Of a stretch of 64,000 nucleotides of DNA, positions 47,343 to 56,443 are shown one piece after another (within the stretch, counting starts at the first letter, position 1; the number at the start of each line of letters is the position of its first letter). The translations under genes and the position numbers were made by a program. The stretch comes from Bacillus paralicheniformis (GTDB lineage: Bacteria; Bacillota; Bacilli; Bacillales; Bacillaceae): assembly GCF_001042485.2 (NCBI RefSeq), contig NZ_LBMN02000012.1:372001-436000 (forward strand). The letters run 5' to 3'. The notes below the pieces were generated by a model. It was given only the letters and a program-made list of their open reading frames with translations. It was not told the DNA's origin and made no database searches.

Positions 47343-47711
47343 TTACATCAGCATTTTATTGTCGGTATTCACGATATGAAAGTCGGCAGATGTCAGAGGG
47401 AAGTACAGACCGCAGTCATTCAGCTTGCGGCAGTTTTTATCGAACAAATCACGATCTTTCAGCACCCACCGGCGCTTCGCCTTAGTTAATAAGGCATGAA
47501 TCAATTGCAGGCTTGTCATAATCTGAAACGCTTCATCGAGCGTTCCTTTGTATTCATCCTCTTTCAATTCAAGCACGCCCTGCTTTTTGAGTTCTTTTAT
47601 TTTTTGTTTATTCAAGTACAATGGAAATATTTGATACAGCTCTGATACAAGCTCTTCTATATAAATTTCTTGTTCTTCAGTTGCTGCCTTTACAATTCGC
47701 AAATTGATCAC
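47343..47711 (-). CDS. yhcU: conserved protein YhcU
   Basis: The 122-residue soluble, helical protein (with EEQEIYIEELVSELYQIFPL) matches the YhcU family of Bacillus (B. subtilis 131 residues); no function is known. It starts at GTG 47711 behind AAGGGATGAAGG. It is divergent from yhcT. Confidence 0.85.
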   Translation of the reverse strand: MINLRIVKAATEEQEIYIEELVSELYQIFPLYLNKQKIKELKKQGVLELKEDEYKGTLDEAFQIMTSLQLIHALLTKAKRRWVLKDRDLFDKNCRKLNDCGLYFPLTSADFHIVNTDNKMLM

Positions 47712-47823
47712 CCTTCATCCCTTGTTCAAATCTCTTCAAACAGAATAGCATACATAAACAATGGGCTGTGAAGGTAAGTGTTTCCTAATGGCTCAACGCT
47801 TTTTACAGAAAGGAGCAGTAAAA

Positions 47824-48741
47824 ATGAACCAAAAAAATCACGGCTTAATCTTCAGCGCAGGCAGCCGGCATCACGGCGAACATTTATTTGCATATTTAAA
47901 AAGAGAAGCGAAAGCATCGAAGCCTGTCATTCAATACTGGATCGCAAATGAGAAAATTAAAGTGAATCATAAACCCGTGGATCATAACGTTCAGCTTGAG
48001 TGCGGAGACAGCGTAATGATCGATCTCAGAGAGGAAGAAGAAAGCGGTATCGTCCCTGAATACGGAGAACTTCCCGTTCTGTTTGAAGATGATCATATGC
48101 TCATTGTCAATAAGCCGGCGGGAATGGCGACACATCCGAATGAAGCTGGCCAGACCGGCACGCTGAGCAACCTTGTGGCGTTTTATTTTCAAATGAACGG
48201 GGAGGAGCGAAAAGTCCGGCACGTCCACCGTCTTGACAAGGATACGAGCGGCGCTGTCGTTTTTGCAAAGCACCGCCTCGCCCACGCCCTTTTAGACGAA
48301 CAGCTGCAAAGAAAAGAACTGGCGCGGACATATCTAGCTGTAGCGGAAGGGAAATTCAGAAAAAAAACGGGAACTATTTCGGCGCCGATCGGCAGAGACA
48401 GGTACCATCCCGTCAGAAGAAGGGTGTCCAATTCCGGACAGCCCGCCGTGACCCATTTTGAATCGTTAGGGTATGACAGCCGGCACGATGTTACACTATG
48501 CAGGCTGCAGCTGGAGACAGGCCGAACCCACCAAATACGTGTTCACCTTGCAAGCATCGGTCATCCTTTGTCAGGCGACACTTTATACGGCGGTTCAGAA
48601 GGGCTTTTTCCGAGGCAGGCTCTTCACGCGATCGAAATCAATGTCACCCATCCGATCACAAAAGAACGCGTCACTGTCACAGCACCGCTGCCGGATGACT
48701 TGAAAGACGAAATCGGACGACTGTTCGGCACGATTGATTAA
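47824..48741 (+). CDS. yhcT: RluA-type pseudouridine synthase YhcT
   Basis: The 305-residue enzyme has an S4-like N-terminal part (about 10-85) and a pseudouridine synthase core with the catalytic Asp in HRLDKDTSG and the motifs VVNKPAGM and LETGRTHQIRVH. It modifies a uridine in ribosomal or transfer RNA; which one is not known. ATG 47824 follows AAAGGAGCAG; an earlier in-frame start at 47761 has no such support. Confidence 0.93.
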   Translation: MNQKNHGLIFSAGSRHHGEHLFAYLKREAKASKPVIQYWIANEKIKVNHKPVDHNVQLECGDSVMIDLREEEESGIVPEYGELPVLFEDDHMLIVNKPAGMATHPNEAGQTGTLSNLVAFYFQMNGEERKVRHVHRLDKDTSGAVVFAKHRLAHALLDEQLQRKELARTYLAVAEGKFRKKTGTISAPIGRDRYHPVRRRVSNSGQPAVTHFESLGYDSRHDVTLCRLQLETGRTHQIRVHLASIGHPLSGDTLYGGSEGLFPRQALHAIEINVTHPITKERVTVTAPLPDDLKDEIGRLFGTID

Positions 48742-48745
48742 CCAT

Positions 48746-48773
48746 AAAAAGGCTGTCCATTAAGGACAGCCTT
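48746..48773. terminator. bidirectional terminator between yhcT and yhcS
   Basis: AAGGCTGTCC and GGACAGCCTT form a perfect 10-bp stem with a 5-nt loop between converging genes. Confidence 0.8.
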
Positions 48774-49356
48774 AAAGCGGTTTTGCATACATAATATAGC
48801 GCTCAGGCGCATTTCCGACATAAGAAAACGGATAGCATGTCGTTAACAGCAATTCTTCTTTTTCGTGCTGCAGCGTGATGATGGATGTATCATCTTGATC
48901 AACAATTTTCGTGTGTGTGATTTCATATTCGAAGCTTCCGTATGGAAGCTCGATTTTCAGCTTATCTCCGATTTCCAGCTCCCCTGTTCTGCGAAAAACC
49001 GTATCCCTGTGCCCTGAAAGAACAATTTGCCCGTTTTGTTTTGGATAATAGCTGTCTTTATAATGACCGACGCCTTTTTCCAAATCATCGGGACTTGTTC
49101 CTTCAACGATGGGAAGCTGAGCGCCCAGTCTGGGTATATGGAGGATGCCTGCCGCTTCGCCGTTGGCGGGCTTAAACGATGCTGGCGCTGAGGGGTGCTT
49201 TGCCGAACGGACGGATTGACTCGATGCAATGGCTTCTTTTGCTTCAGTTAAAGAAATATCGGTCTGTCTGTTCATATCGAATATTTTCCAGCCGCCATAT
49301 GCAAAAATGGCAAGCCCCGCCGTCATCAGCAGAAACGATAACATCTTCACTTTCAT
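48772..49356 (-). CDS. yhcS: class D sortase YhcS
   Basis: The 194-residue membrane-anchored transpeptidase has one N-terminal helix and the sortase barrel: His in LSGHRDTVF, catalytic Cys in LLLTTCYPF and Arg in APERYIMY. Sortase D of B. subtilis anchors YhcR and YfkN to the wall through LPDTS/LPDTA signals. It overlaps the upstream yhcR by 4 nt (ATGA), so enzyme and substrate are translationally coupled. Confidence 0.94.
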   Translation of the reverse strand: MKVKMLSFLLMTAGLAIFAYGGWKIFDMNRQTDISLTEAKEAIASSQSVRSAKHPSAPASFKPANGEAAGILHIPRLGAQLPIVEGTSPDDLEKGVGHYKDSYYPKQNGQIVLSGHRDTVFRRTGELEIGDKLKIELPYGSFEYEITHTKIVDQDDTSIITLQHEKEELLLTTCYPFSYVGNAPERYIMYAKPL

Positions 49357-52300
49357 AGTTTTGCAATACCCCTTTTCCGCATATAAAGAATCACTCCGAA
49401 CATAAACGTCAGGAAGCCGTACAAAAGGAAACCGCCGTAAGAAGCCGCCGTGTCGGGCAGCTTGTGCTCTTCACGCGAATCTGACAGAAACGCATCATTT
49501 GACAGACCGTCCATCTTCTCCTCCGGCGCATCCGCCCCTTCACCGATCGTCACGCCTGCAACAGGAACAGCACCGCTCTTTGACGTATCGCCGGTATTGC
49601 CATGAACCGACTTTTCTCCGCTGTCATTGCCGGGCTTTTCTCCATCGCCCTTATCTCCAGCCGGTTTTTCTTCGTCATTCGGATCAGCGCCTCCGCTTCC
49701 CGGTTTTTCTTCGTCATCAGGATCTGCCCCGCGTCCGGGTTCTTCTCCCGGACGTGAATCATCTTCTGCTAATTTTTTGATTCGTCCTTCGGCAGCATAA
49801 GCGATCGGTTCTTTAAAGCTTTTGACAAATTCTACTGTAGCTTCGATATCTTCCGGACCTGTGACCGGATTTTTTCCAAGCCGGGAAATCGGCAAATACT
49901 TGCTGCCTGAAGCAGATGCCATAAAGTTGTTTACGGTCAGCGTATATGTCCGGTCTACATCAATCGGCGTTCCGTCCTCAAGAAAAATATCCGCGGTTTT
50001 GTTTGTTTTCGGGTCCCACGTGTAGGTAAAGCCGCTGATCGAGTAATCCGGGCCGTATGATGGGGATATTTGCGCGTCTATAATATCGTATAAATCCCTG
50101 CCTTTTATTTCAAGCCGGACGAGTACATTGCCGAAAGGCTGGATATTGAACAAGTCTCCCCATGTAATCGTTCCTTTTTTTAAATCTTGACGGATGCCGC
50201 CCCCGTTCATTAATGCGAAATCTGAATTCATCGCGCTCCGCATCCCGTCAGCAATCAGATTTCCGAGAGGGGTGTCTCCGTCATTTGAATAGCCCCCTGC
50301 CATATCGTGTGCAGCCTCACCGACTTTCTCGCTGATGATCGGCGCAACCATCCGCTCATATTTATCCAATATCTGACCGACCGCCGGATCCGGCTTGAGC
50401 TTTTCCTGATTCACATATTCGATTTCCGCTTTCTTTTGAACGATGTCCTTCGTTTCCCGATCGATTTCAAGGTCGACGATACCGATTGCCTTCCCGTATT
50501 CGTATGCTTGAACGATTAAAATATCATTGACTTGGCCGTTGACCACTTCATGATTGTGGCCGGCAAAGATGACATCGATCTCAGGATCTGCTTTTTTAGC
50601 AAGTTCGGCTGATTCACCGGTCACAACTCCGCCGTCCTGGGAAGCTGTCATATGGGCGAGCACCGCTATCGCCCGGACCCCTTTCGCTTTCAGTTCTTTT
50701 GCAGCCTGGTTGACGGCCTTTGCTTCATCTGTAAATTCAATTGAGCGAATTCCTTCGGGCATAACCATATTGGCGGCCGCCTGTGTCACGACGCCGATAA
50801 AAGCGACAGGCACTCCTTCAACTTCAATGATTTCATATGGAGGAAGAAAGCTTTCCCCGTTTGTTTTCAACTTGCAATTGGCGCAGACAAGCGGGAAATC
50901 CTGTCCGTCATAACCTTTTGTCCCTTTCCCTTCAGGGTGTTCGCCGCCGTTCAACATACGCAGCAGCTCTTCGGTCCCTTCATCAAACTCGTGGTTCCCG
51001 ACGGTTCCTACATCAAATCCGATTTCCTCCATGACTTCAACTGTCGGTTCGTCCTGAAGCAGGGAAGAAACCGGCGAGCTTCCGCCGATCATATCGCCTG
51101 CGTGGACGATCAGCGTATTTTCCCGCTCGGCTTTTTTCTCTTTGATCAATGCTGCTGCATAATCCATCCTGCCGAATGTTCCATCTGTCCGGCCATCGCC
51201 GTTTAGATCGAGCTCATATTGCTGATCGATCTTTCCGTGCAGATCATTCATGCTTAACAGGCGCAGCGGAATATTGCCGCTTTGCTCTTTTTTCGAATAG
51301 CCTGCAGCTTCCGCTTCTTCAGCCGACGCAAAGAAAATTCGTCTTTCCACCGGAATCTCTCGCCACTTCTCAGGCGCAACATACGTTTTTTCCGCAGAGT
51401 CACCGACATGCCGCGTCAGCCCTTTGCCCTGCTCCCTGGCACGAAATTCAAACGGCATTTCGAGGAGCGGATCAGCGGGATTCCAAATACCGATTTTCTC
51501 ATCTTTCGCCTTTTTGACGGCGCTTTGAAACAATTGATAGTCTTCATCACTTCCAACCGGCCAAATGAAATAGGTGACGGCCATCCCCTTTTGGACAAGC
51601 TGTAAATTCGTATTGACGCCGTCTTCAGTGATGACTTGGGCAAGCAGGCGGCCGTAGCTGTCTTTTGCTTCCTTGCCCACCTTCACAGTGACTTTGTCTC
51701 CCGGAGCCAATATAGACTGCAAATATTCCTTCGCCTTGTTGCCGTGCTTCAGCTGGTTTTCATCTAATTCATTTTTCGGCGTATGATAAGTTTCGGCTGT
51801 ATCTATGTTGACATAGCGGACTTTTGTAGATCCGAGAACCGGCTCTTTTAAGTGAATCGTATCCCCGTCAACAACTCGTTCCACAACGCTTTCGTATTCC
51901 CCTTCAGCTGCGGGGGGAGGATGCGCGATGCCGTCTAATATCTGAAGATCGTCCTGCTTTCTCGGCAGAAGCTGCACCGTATCATAACGGCTTAACACGC
52001 CGGTAATTTCGTACCATTGTCCTTGTTCTATCGAACCGGCGGCATTCGTTTGTTCCATCACCCTTAGTGTGAGCGGATGATAGTTTTCATCGATCATCGT
52101 GATATTATAGCCGCCGCCTGCCGGCGCATCCGGCTTTGTTTCAATAAAGCCTTTCATCTTTACTAGCCGGCCTTCGTATTCAGCTGCCGTTCCCTGATCG
52201 AGCACATCTTTAATGGTCAGTGGAACAGGGTCGGGCAGTACCGCTCCTTCTCCGGTTACTTCAATGCCTGACGGTGCGGGAACGATTTCTGTCAATCCTT

Positions 52301-52973
52301 TGTATGTCGTGATCTTCCCCGTGACCGAGACAGACATTCCCTCTTTCAGCTCCGGAAAATCGCCTTGTGCAGCGGAATAGATATTGATTCCCGCCGTGTC
52401 GTCCTGAATAAATGTGGACAGCTTTCCTCCTCCGACAGCCGCCTGATCTGCAGTGACAATTCCTTTGATTTTGACCGTTTCATTTAAAAGCTTGCGTGCC
52501 TCGGCTATCGTTTTGATCTCAGGCTGGACAGGCGGTGCATCGCCTCCGGAAAATGTGATGGATTGAACGGATTTCAAACCGGGGGAATTAAAATATGTAG
52601 AGCGTTCGCCTTCGATGATGAGTTTTTTTCCGATGAGATGAGGGTTTGTCTTTAAACCGAACTGGTCTCTGTAAGATGCGGGTATCTGCACGGGGAGTAT
52701 GTTCTCAGGTGATGTTTCCTCTTTTTTATCAGCGATTGCGATGTTATAATCGTTGGCGAAATTTCCGCTGAAACGATAATGGCCGCTCGACACAGTGTGC
52801 CCGACGACATACCCTTCAACGGCTGCATGCCCTTCGTTGTGCTTAATCGCTTCTTCTACGGTAATCGTTTCTGAAGCGCGCGATACATCCGCAAACGGCG
52901 TCAAAAAAGACGCAATCATCATAAGCGTGATCGTCAAACCAGCTAAAAAACGACACTTTAGAACATTGACCAT
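49353..52973 (-). CDS. yhcR: wall-anchored nuclease/5'-nucleotidase YhcR
   Basis: The 1206-residue exoprotein has, in order: signal peptide (about 1-33), an OB-fold-rich region (35-360), a thermonuclease (SNase) domain (about 365-500, VVERVVDGDTIHL, KEYLQSILAPGD, GRLLAQV), a calcineurin-type 5'-nucleotidase catalytic domain (about 560-800, LSMNDLHG, GNHEFDEG, AGHNHE) and its C-terminal domain (about 835-1045, NGGGIR), an acidic Gly/Pro/Asp-rich spacer (1080-1150) and a sortase signal LPDTA followed by a membrane helix and RKR. It degrades nucleic acids to nucleosides at the wall. ATG 52973 follows GGGAGGCGAAT. yhcS follows with a 4-nt overlap. Confidence 0.95.
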   Translation of the reverse strand: MVNVLKCRFLAGLTITLMMIASFLTPFADVSRASETITVEEAIKHNEGHAAVEGYVVGHTVSSGHYRFSGNFANDYNIAIADKKEETSPENILPVQIPASYRDQFGLKTNPHLIGKKLIIEGERSTYFNSPGLKSVQSITFSGGDAPPVQPEIKTIAEARKLLNETVKIKGIVTADQAAVGGGKLSTFIQDDTAGINIYSAAQGDFPELKEGMSVSVTGKITTYKGLTEIVPAPSGIEVTGEGAVLPDPVPLTIKDVLDQGTAAEYEGRLVKMKGFIETKPDAPAGGGYNITMIDENYHPLTLRVMEQTNAAGSIEQGQWYEITGVLSRYDTVQLLPRKQDDLQILDGIAHPPPAAEGEYESVVERVVDGDTIHLKEPVLGSTKVRYVNIDTAETYHTPKNELDENQLKHGNKAKEYLQSILAPGDKVTVKVGKEAKDSYGRLLAQVITEDGVNTNLQLVQKGMAVTYFIWPVGSDEDYQLFQSAVKKAKDEKIGIWNPADPLLEMPFEFRAREQGKGLTRHVGDSAEKTYVAPEKWREIPVERRIFFASAEEAEAAGYSKKEQSGNIPLRLLSMNDLHGKIDQQYELDLNGDGRTDGTFGRMDYAAALIKEKKAERENTLIVHAGDMIGGSSPVSSLLQDEPTVEVMEEIGFDVGTVGNHEFDEGTEELLRMLNGGEHPEGKGTKGYDGQDFPLVCANCKLKTNGESFLPPYEIIEVEGVPVAFIGVVTQAAANMVMPEGIRSIEFTDEAKAVNQAAKELKAKGVRAIAVLAHMTASQDGGVVTGESAELAKKADPEIDVIFAGHNHEVVNGQVNDILIVQAYEYGKAIGIVDLEIDRETKDIVQKKAEIEYVNQEKLKPDPAVGQILDKYERMVAPIISEKVGEAAHDMAGGYSNDGDTPLGNLIADGMRSAMNSDFALMNGGGIRQDLKKGTITWGDLFNIQPFGNVLVRLEIKGRDLYDIIDAQISPSYGPDYSISGFTYTWDPKTNKTADIFLEDGTPIDVDRTYTLTVNNFMASASGSKYLPISRLGKNPVTGPEDIEATVEFVKSFKEPIAYAAEGRIKKLAEDDSRPGEEPGRGADPDDEEKPGSGGADPNDEEKPAGDKGDGEKPGNDSGEKSVHGNTGDTSKSGAVPVAGVTIGEGADAPEEKMDGLSNDAFLSDSREEHKLPDTAASYGGFLLYGFLTFMFGVILYMRKRGIAKL

Positions 52974-53053
52974 ATATTCGCCTCCCGTTTTTTGCTTCCT
53001 GTCAAGTTTATCTGATGATGATAAAGAACATATGATTTTTTTGTAAAATTTTC

Positions 53054-53091
53054 AAAAAAGAATGAGAACAGGGATGACCGCATTCTCATTC
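53054..53091 (-). terminator. intrinsic terminator after the histidine kinase gene
   Basis: GAATGAGAA and TTCTCATTC form a 9-bp stem on the minus strand, followed by TTTTTTGAAAATTTT; the proximal arm overlaps the end of the gene. Confidence 0.65.
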
Positions 53092-55107
53092 TTTAATCGG
53101 AAGCTTCAATTTTACGGTCGTTCCTTTTCCTTCCTCGCTTTCAAAATGAATGCTTCCGCCGTGATTTTCAATAATTTTAAATGTAACCATTAATCCGAGC
53201 CCGGTTCCTTTTTCCTTCGTTGTATAAAATGGCTCCCCAAGCTTTTCAAGCACATCTTTTGAGATGCCCTTGCCCTGATCTTCAAAGGTGATGAATACGC
53301 TGTCTTTTTCATAGTAGGAACGTATTGTAATAAAGCCTTCAGCATCCTCCATCGCCTCGATCGCATTTTTTAATATGTTGAGGAAAACCTGTTTCAGTTC
53401 ATTTGAAACAGCGAGAATCTCAGGGAGATCTCCGCTCAGCTGTTTCTCGATCCGCACATTGTTCAGCACGGCCTGCGACTCCAATACCATGCAGACATCT
53501 TCAACAATCGAGTTGACCTGAACCGGATCAAATGTAGTCGATTTTGTTTTGGCCAATACGAGAAATTCGTTGATAATCGCTTCAAGCCTGATGAATTCGG
53601 ACATCATCACTTCCGCATAATCTTTTTGATATTTTTTAGACTGGATCATCAGCTGGAGGAACCCTTTCAGAGATGTGAGGGGATTCCGTATTTCATGAGC
53701 GATCCCGGCAGCAAGCTGCCCGACCGCTGACAGCATTTCCGATTTCATGAGCATTTTTTCAGATCGCTTTTGGTTTGTAATGTCCTCGGATATCAGCATA
53801 ACCTGATGCACGTTCCCCGCGCTGTCCTCCACAGGAATAAGGGAGATTTGCTCCCACCTGTCCTGCTGCTCCCCATCCTGGTAATTAAGCTCCCCTGACC
53901 ATGGTTTCTTATCAAGGGCGTGCTTCCAGAAGCGATTGAGATCATCACAGTGAAAATGCTTGCGGTAAATGTCAAATACATCGCCGCCGATAAGGTCATC
54001 CGGATGTTTTTCGAGCATCCGGCAAAAGCGTTTGTTTGCATAAGTGACCGAACCGTCGACCGAAGTGAGCAATATGTTGGCCGGACTTTGATCAATAGCC
54101 TGTGAGCTGATATGCAGCGCCTCGTTCGTCATTTTCAATTCAGTGACATTCGTGAACGTGACAACAATGCCTTCAACCTTTTTCCCCGAAGCATAATAGG
54201 GCATCATTTTCACGGTATACCAGCCGCCGTTTGGCATTTCGAACTCTTTTACGACCGTCTTGTTTTCATAAAGCGTGCGCTTTATGTCATCGGCATACTC
54301 CTTATAGTTGAACCTCTCTGTCAGCTTATCGGCAGGCCTTGAAAGGTCCTCTTTTTTCAGGTCGAACATGTTGGCGGCTTCTGGCGTAAATAATTTCAAT
54401 TTCAATTCCTGATCCAAAAAAACGGCGGCGATGTTCGTGCTGGTCAGCAGATTGTTCAGATCATTTTTAAGGGTGTTCAGCTCATTCACTTTCTTTTCAA
54501 ACGCCCTGTTTAGCGCCGTTAATTTTTTGTTTTCCTCTTGAAGCTTTTGATTGGCAGACACCAAAGCGTCATTGGACGCTTCGAGCTCTTTTACCGTCCG
54601 GTACAGATGCTGGAGATGAAGCTGGCCGTCCTCTCCGCCGGATACCGGCGCGCGGGCTGCCTCTTCTTTTGCTTTTTCGATAAACAGCACATAAAGCTTG
54701 TGATACTGGCGGAAGAAACTTTTTAATGTCAAATGAACAAAGGATAGTTCTCCGCTTAAATAAATCGGAACGTTTTTAAACGACACTTTTTTCTCTTTCT
54801 TTGCCCGCTGTAAAGCGGCATTGACCTGCACGGATAAGCTCGCGGGAAAAGCTTGATGAATGTTGCCTTTTGAACTTTTCAAATATTGATCGGCGCTTTC
54901 TGAGGACGCGACAATTTCTCCCCGGTCATTCAGGATCAGACAAGGAAACATATACTGGTCGATCAAGGAAAGATAAATATCATCCAGCCTATGAAAACCA
55001 CTCAGTTCATTGATTTTTTTATATACTTCTGTTTGCACCTTCGGATACACAGAATCATTACCAAATAAACCTGACATTTTTCCAACCGTCTCACTTGAGC
55101 CCAGCAT
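53086..55107 (-). CDS. multi-PAS sensor histidine kinase with CheB/CheR-fusion-type PAS
   Basis: The 673-residue soluble kinase has an N-terminal PAS-like segment (about 40-150), a coiled coil (about 160-225), a PAS domain (about 225-325) whose sequence (LLTSTNIAAVFLDQELKLKL, then FTPEAANMFDL) is the type found in CheB-CheR fusion proteins, a further PAS (about 335-450), HisKA with the phospho-His in GIAHEIRNPLTSLKGFLQLM, and HATPase (NAIEAMED, DQGKGI, GTGLGL). The HisKA/HATPase part resembles sporulation kinases (KinA-KinE). There is no response regulator gene beside it, so it may feed the phosphorelay; this is inference. ATG 55107 follows AAAGGAGGAGTTTTGTA. Confidence 0.88.
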   Translation of the reverse strand: MLGSSETVGKMSGLFGNDSVYPKVQTEVYKKINELSGFHRLDDIYLSLIDQYMFPCLILNDRGEIVASSESADQYLKSSKGNIHQAFPASLSVQVNAALQRAKKEKKVSFKNVPIYLSGELSFVHLTLKSFFRQYHKLYVLFIEKAKEEAARAPVSGGEDGQLHLQHLYRTVKELEASNDALVSANQKLQEENKKLTALNRAFEKKVNELNTLKNDLNNLLTSTNIAAVFLDQELKLKLFTPEAANMFDLKKEDLSRPADKLTERFNYKEYADDIKRTLYENKTVVKEFEMPNGGWYTVKMMPYYASGKKVEGIVVTFTNVTELKMTNEALHISSQAIDQSPANILLTSVDGSVTYANKRFCRMLEKHPDDLIGGDVFDIYRKHFHCDDLNRFWKHALDKKPWSGELNYQDGEQQDRWEQISLIPVEDSAGNVHQVMLISEDITNQKRSEKMLMKSEMLSAVGQLAAGIAHEIRNPLTSLKGFLQLMIQSKKYQKDYAEVMMSEFIRLEAIINEFLVLAKTKSTTFDPVQVNSIVEDVCMVLESQAVLNNVRIEKQLSGDLPEILAVSNELKQVFLNILKNAIEAMEDAEGFITIRSYYEKDSVFITFEDQGKGISKDVLEKLGEPFYTTKEKGTGLGLMVTFKIIENHGGSIHFESEEGKGTTVKLKLPIKE

Positions 55108-55795
55108 TACAAAACTCCTCCTTTTCTAAGTGCAAAATCAAAAAGGAAAACACCTTTTTTGCATTTTCATGATGATTGGCAGCTGAAATCATTTACGGAG
55201 GGAGAATCCTTTACAGATCGCGCAGGGGCAATAAAAAGTTTGCAGGCACCTTCTTTAAATGCCAAAGTTCTTCATGCCGATATCCACCCGGGCATTGCAA
55301 ATCGATTGTTTTTCAGTCCATATTTAAACAAAGTGCGTGAACACAAAACCGACATCGTCTTTTATTCTTTCTTCCGGCAGCCTTTATTTGAATCCGACCT
55401 GTTTCGGCTCATTTGTTTTTTCGGATATCAGACATCCATCCACTCACCGAATTCCTTTAACTGCCGGAAGCATGCATGAACATTTCATCACCGCCCGGCA
55501 GATATGTGCTCCGTTTACAAAGGTACGAGGAATCTCAAAACCGGCCTGAATTTCCTCTCCTGATCCTCAGTTTTTTCAGTTTGACGCCAAAATGACCTCA
55601 TTTCCACTTTCGACCAATGAGATGATATATTGTCTTGAACACAAGACCCCCATAATATTTTCTCTGAACTAAACTATTCGACGGTTAGAATAAAATCCCT
55701 TTAAATCCAGTTTATCGATTATTCCTTTTTTGAATAAACATGACGGCAAAAACGAAATATAATAGTTGAATTACATTTAAGGAGGATACGTTAGA
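55108..55795. other. intergenic region with one doubtful ORF
   Basis: This 690-bp gap holds the upstream regions of the kinase gene (left) and yhcQ (right). A short inverted repeat AAAAAGG-AAAACA-CCTTTTTT (55139-55157) lies near the kinase end. A plus-strand frame (55159-55479) is listed separately. The last 200 bases before yhcQ are AT-rich with no frame. Confidence 0.5.
55159..55479 (+). CDS. doubtful hypothetical protein, 106 residues or fewer
   Basis: The frame has fairly natural amino acid content (SLQAPSLNAKVLHADIHPGI, then FYSFFRQPLFESDLFRLI) and codon use, but only a TTG start (55159) with AAAGG 13 nt upstream. A shorter version from TTG 55239, behind AGGGG, is also possible. No family is recognised. 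It may be a gene remnant. Confidence 0.3.
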   Translation: MHFHDDWQLKSFTEGESFTDRAGAIKSLQAPSLNAKVLHADIHPGIANRLFFSPYLNKVREHKTDIVFYSFFRQPLFESDLFRLICFFGYQTSIHSPNSFNCRKHA

Positions 55796-56443
55796 GTGGA
55801 ACAGCAAAACCAGCCGCAAATGCAAATCAATCAAGGCAATGAAGGAATGCAGCATATGAATCATGGGGGCCACGAAGTGTTTGACATGCATGAAGTGTTG
55901 TCCGGTATGATCGGCGTTCTTGAGCAATATATGATGTTCAGAGAGCATGTCAAAGATCCGGAGCTGCTCGATATTTTGGACAGGCAGCACCGGTTTATTT
56001 CGTCTCAGTACAACATCACAACAGAATGTTTCAGAACGGGGCAAAAGCCGAGCCAGGAAACGGCAACATATATGATGAAAGAGGATCGCCAATTTGTCTA
56101 CGGGTTAAAAGATGCCCAGCCGAAACAGCCGAAGCAATCCGTGCAGGCCATTGATGACGCCTGTATCAGCAGCTTTATGCTCGGCTTGATGAAAACCAAT
56201 TGTTCAGCATTGGCCATGGCGGCTCCAGAAGTGACAAACCCTGTCTGCAGAAGGGTTCTCGCAGACCAGATTCCTCACTATATCGAAATGGCTTATGAAA
56301 TTTTCCTTTATCAGAACAAACACGGATACTATCAAGTTCCTCAGCTTGCACCACAAGACATGCAGAAGATGACTTCAGCATTCGCTCCGGTGCAAGGTCA
56401 GCCGCAAATGCCTCCGAACGGGCAGCAGAGACCTATTCATTGA
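55796..56443 (+). CDS. yhcQ: CotF-like spore coat protein YhcQ
   Basis: The 215-residue protein has a Gln/Asn/His-rich start (MEQQNQPQMQINQGNEGMQH) and a ferritin-like coat-F domain (about 30-185, with ISSFMLGLMKTNCSALAMAA), then a Gln/Pro-rich tail. It matches YhcQ, a forespore-made spore protein. It starts at GTG 55796 behind AAGGAGGATACGTTAGA. A sporulation promoter is expected near 55731-55764 (TGAATA and TATAATA are present but badly spaced). Confidence 0.9.
   Translation: MEQQNQPQMQINQGNEGMQHMNHGGHEVFDMHEVLSGMIGVLEQYMMFREHVKDPELLDILDRQHRFISSQYNITTECFRTGQKPSQETATYMMKEDRQFVYGLKDAQPKQPKQSVQAIDDACISSFMLGLMKTNCSALAMAAPEVTNPVCRRVLADQIPHYIEMAYEIFLYQNKHGYYQVPQLAPQDMQKMTSAFAPVQGQPQMPPNGQQRPIH

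Noticed and set aside
55731..55764. Sigma-G promoter of yhcQ
   Set aside because: TGAATA and TATAATA are present but 21 bp apart, longer than accepted for sigma-G, so no firm promoter is called.
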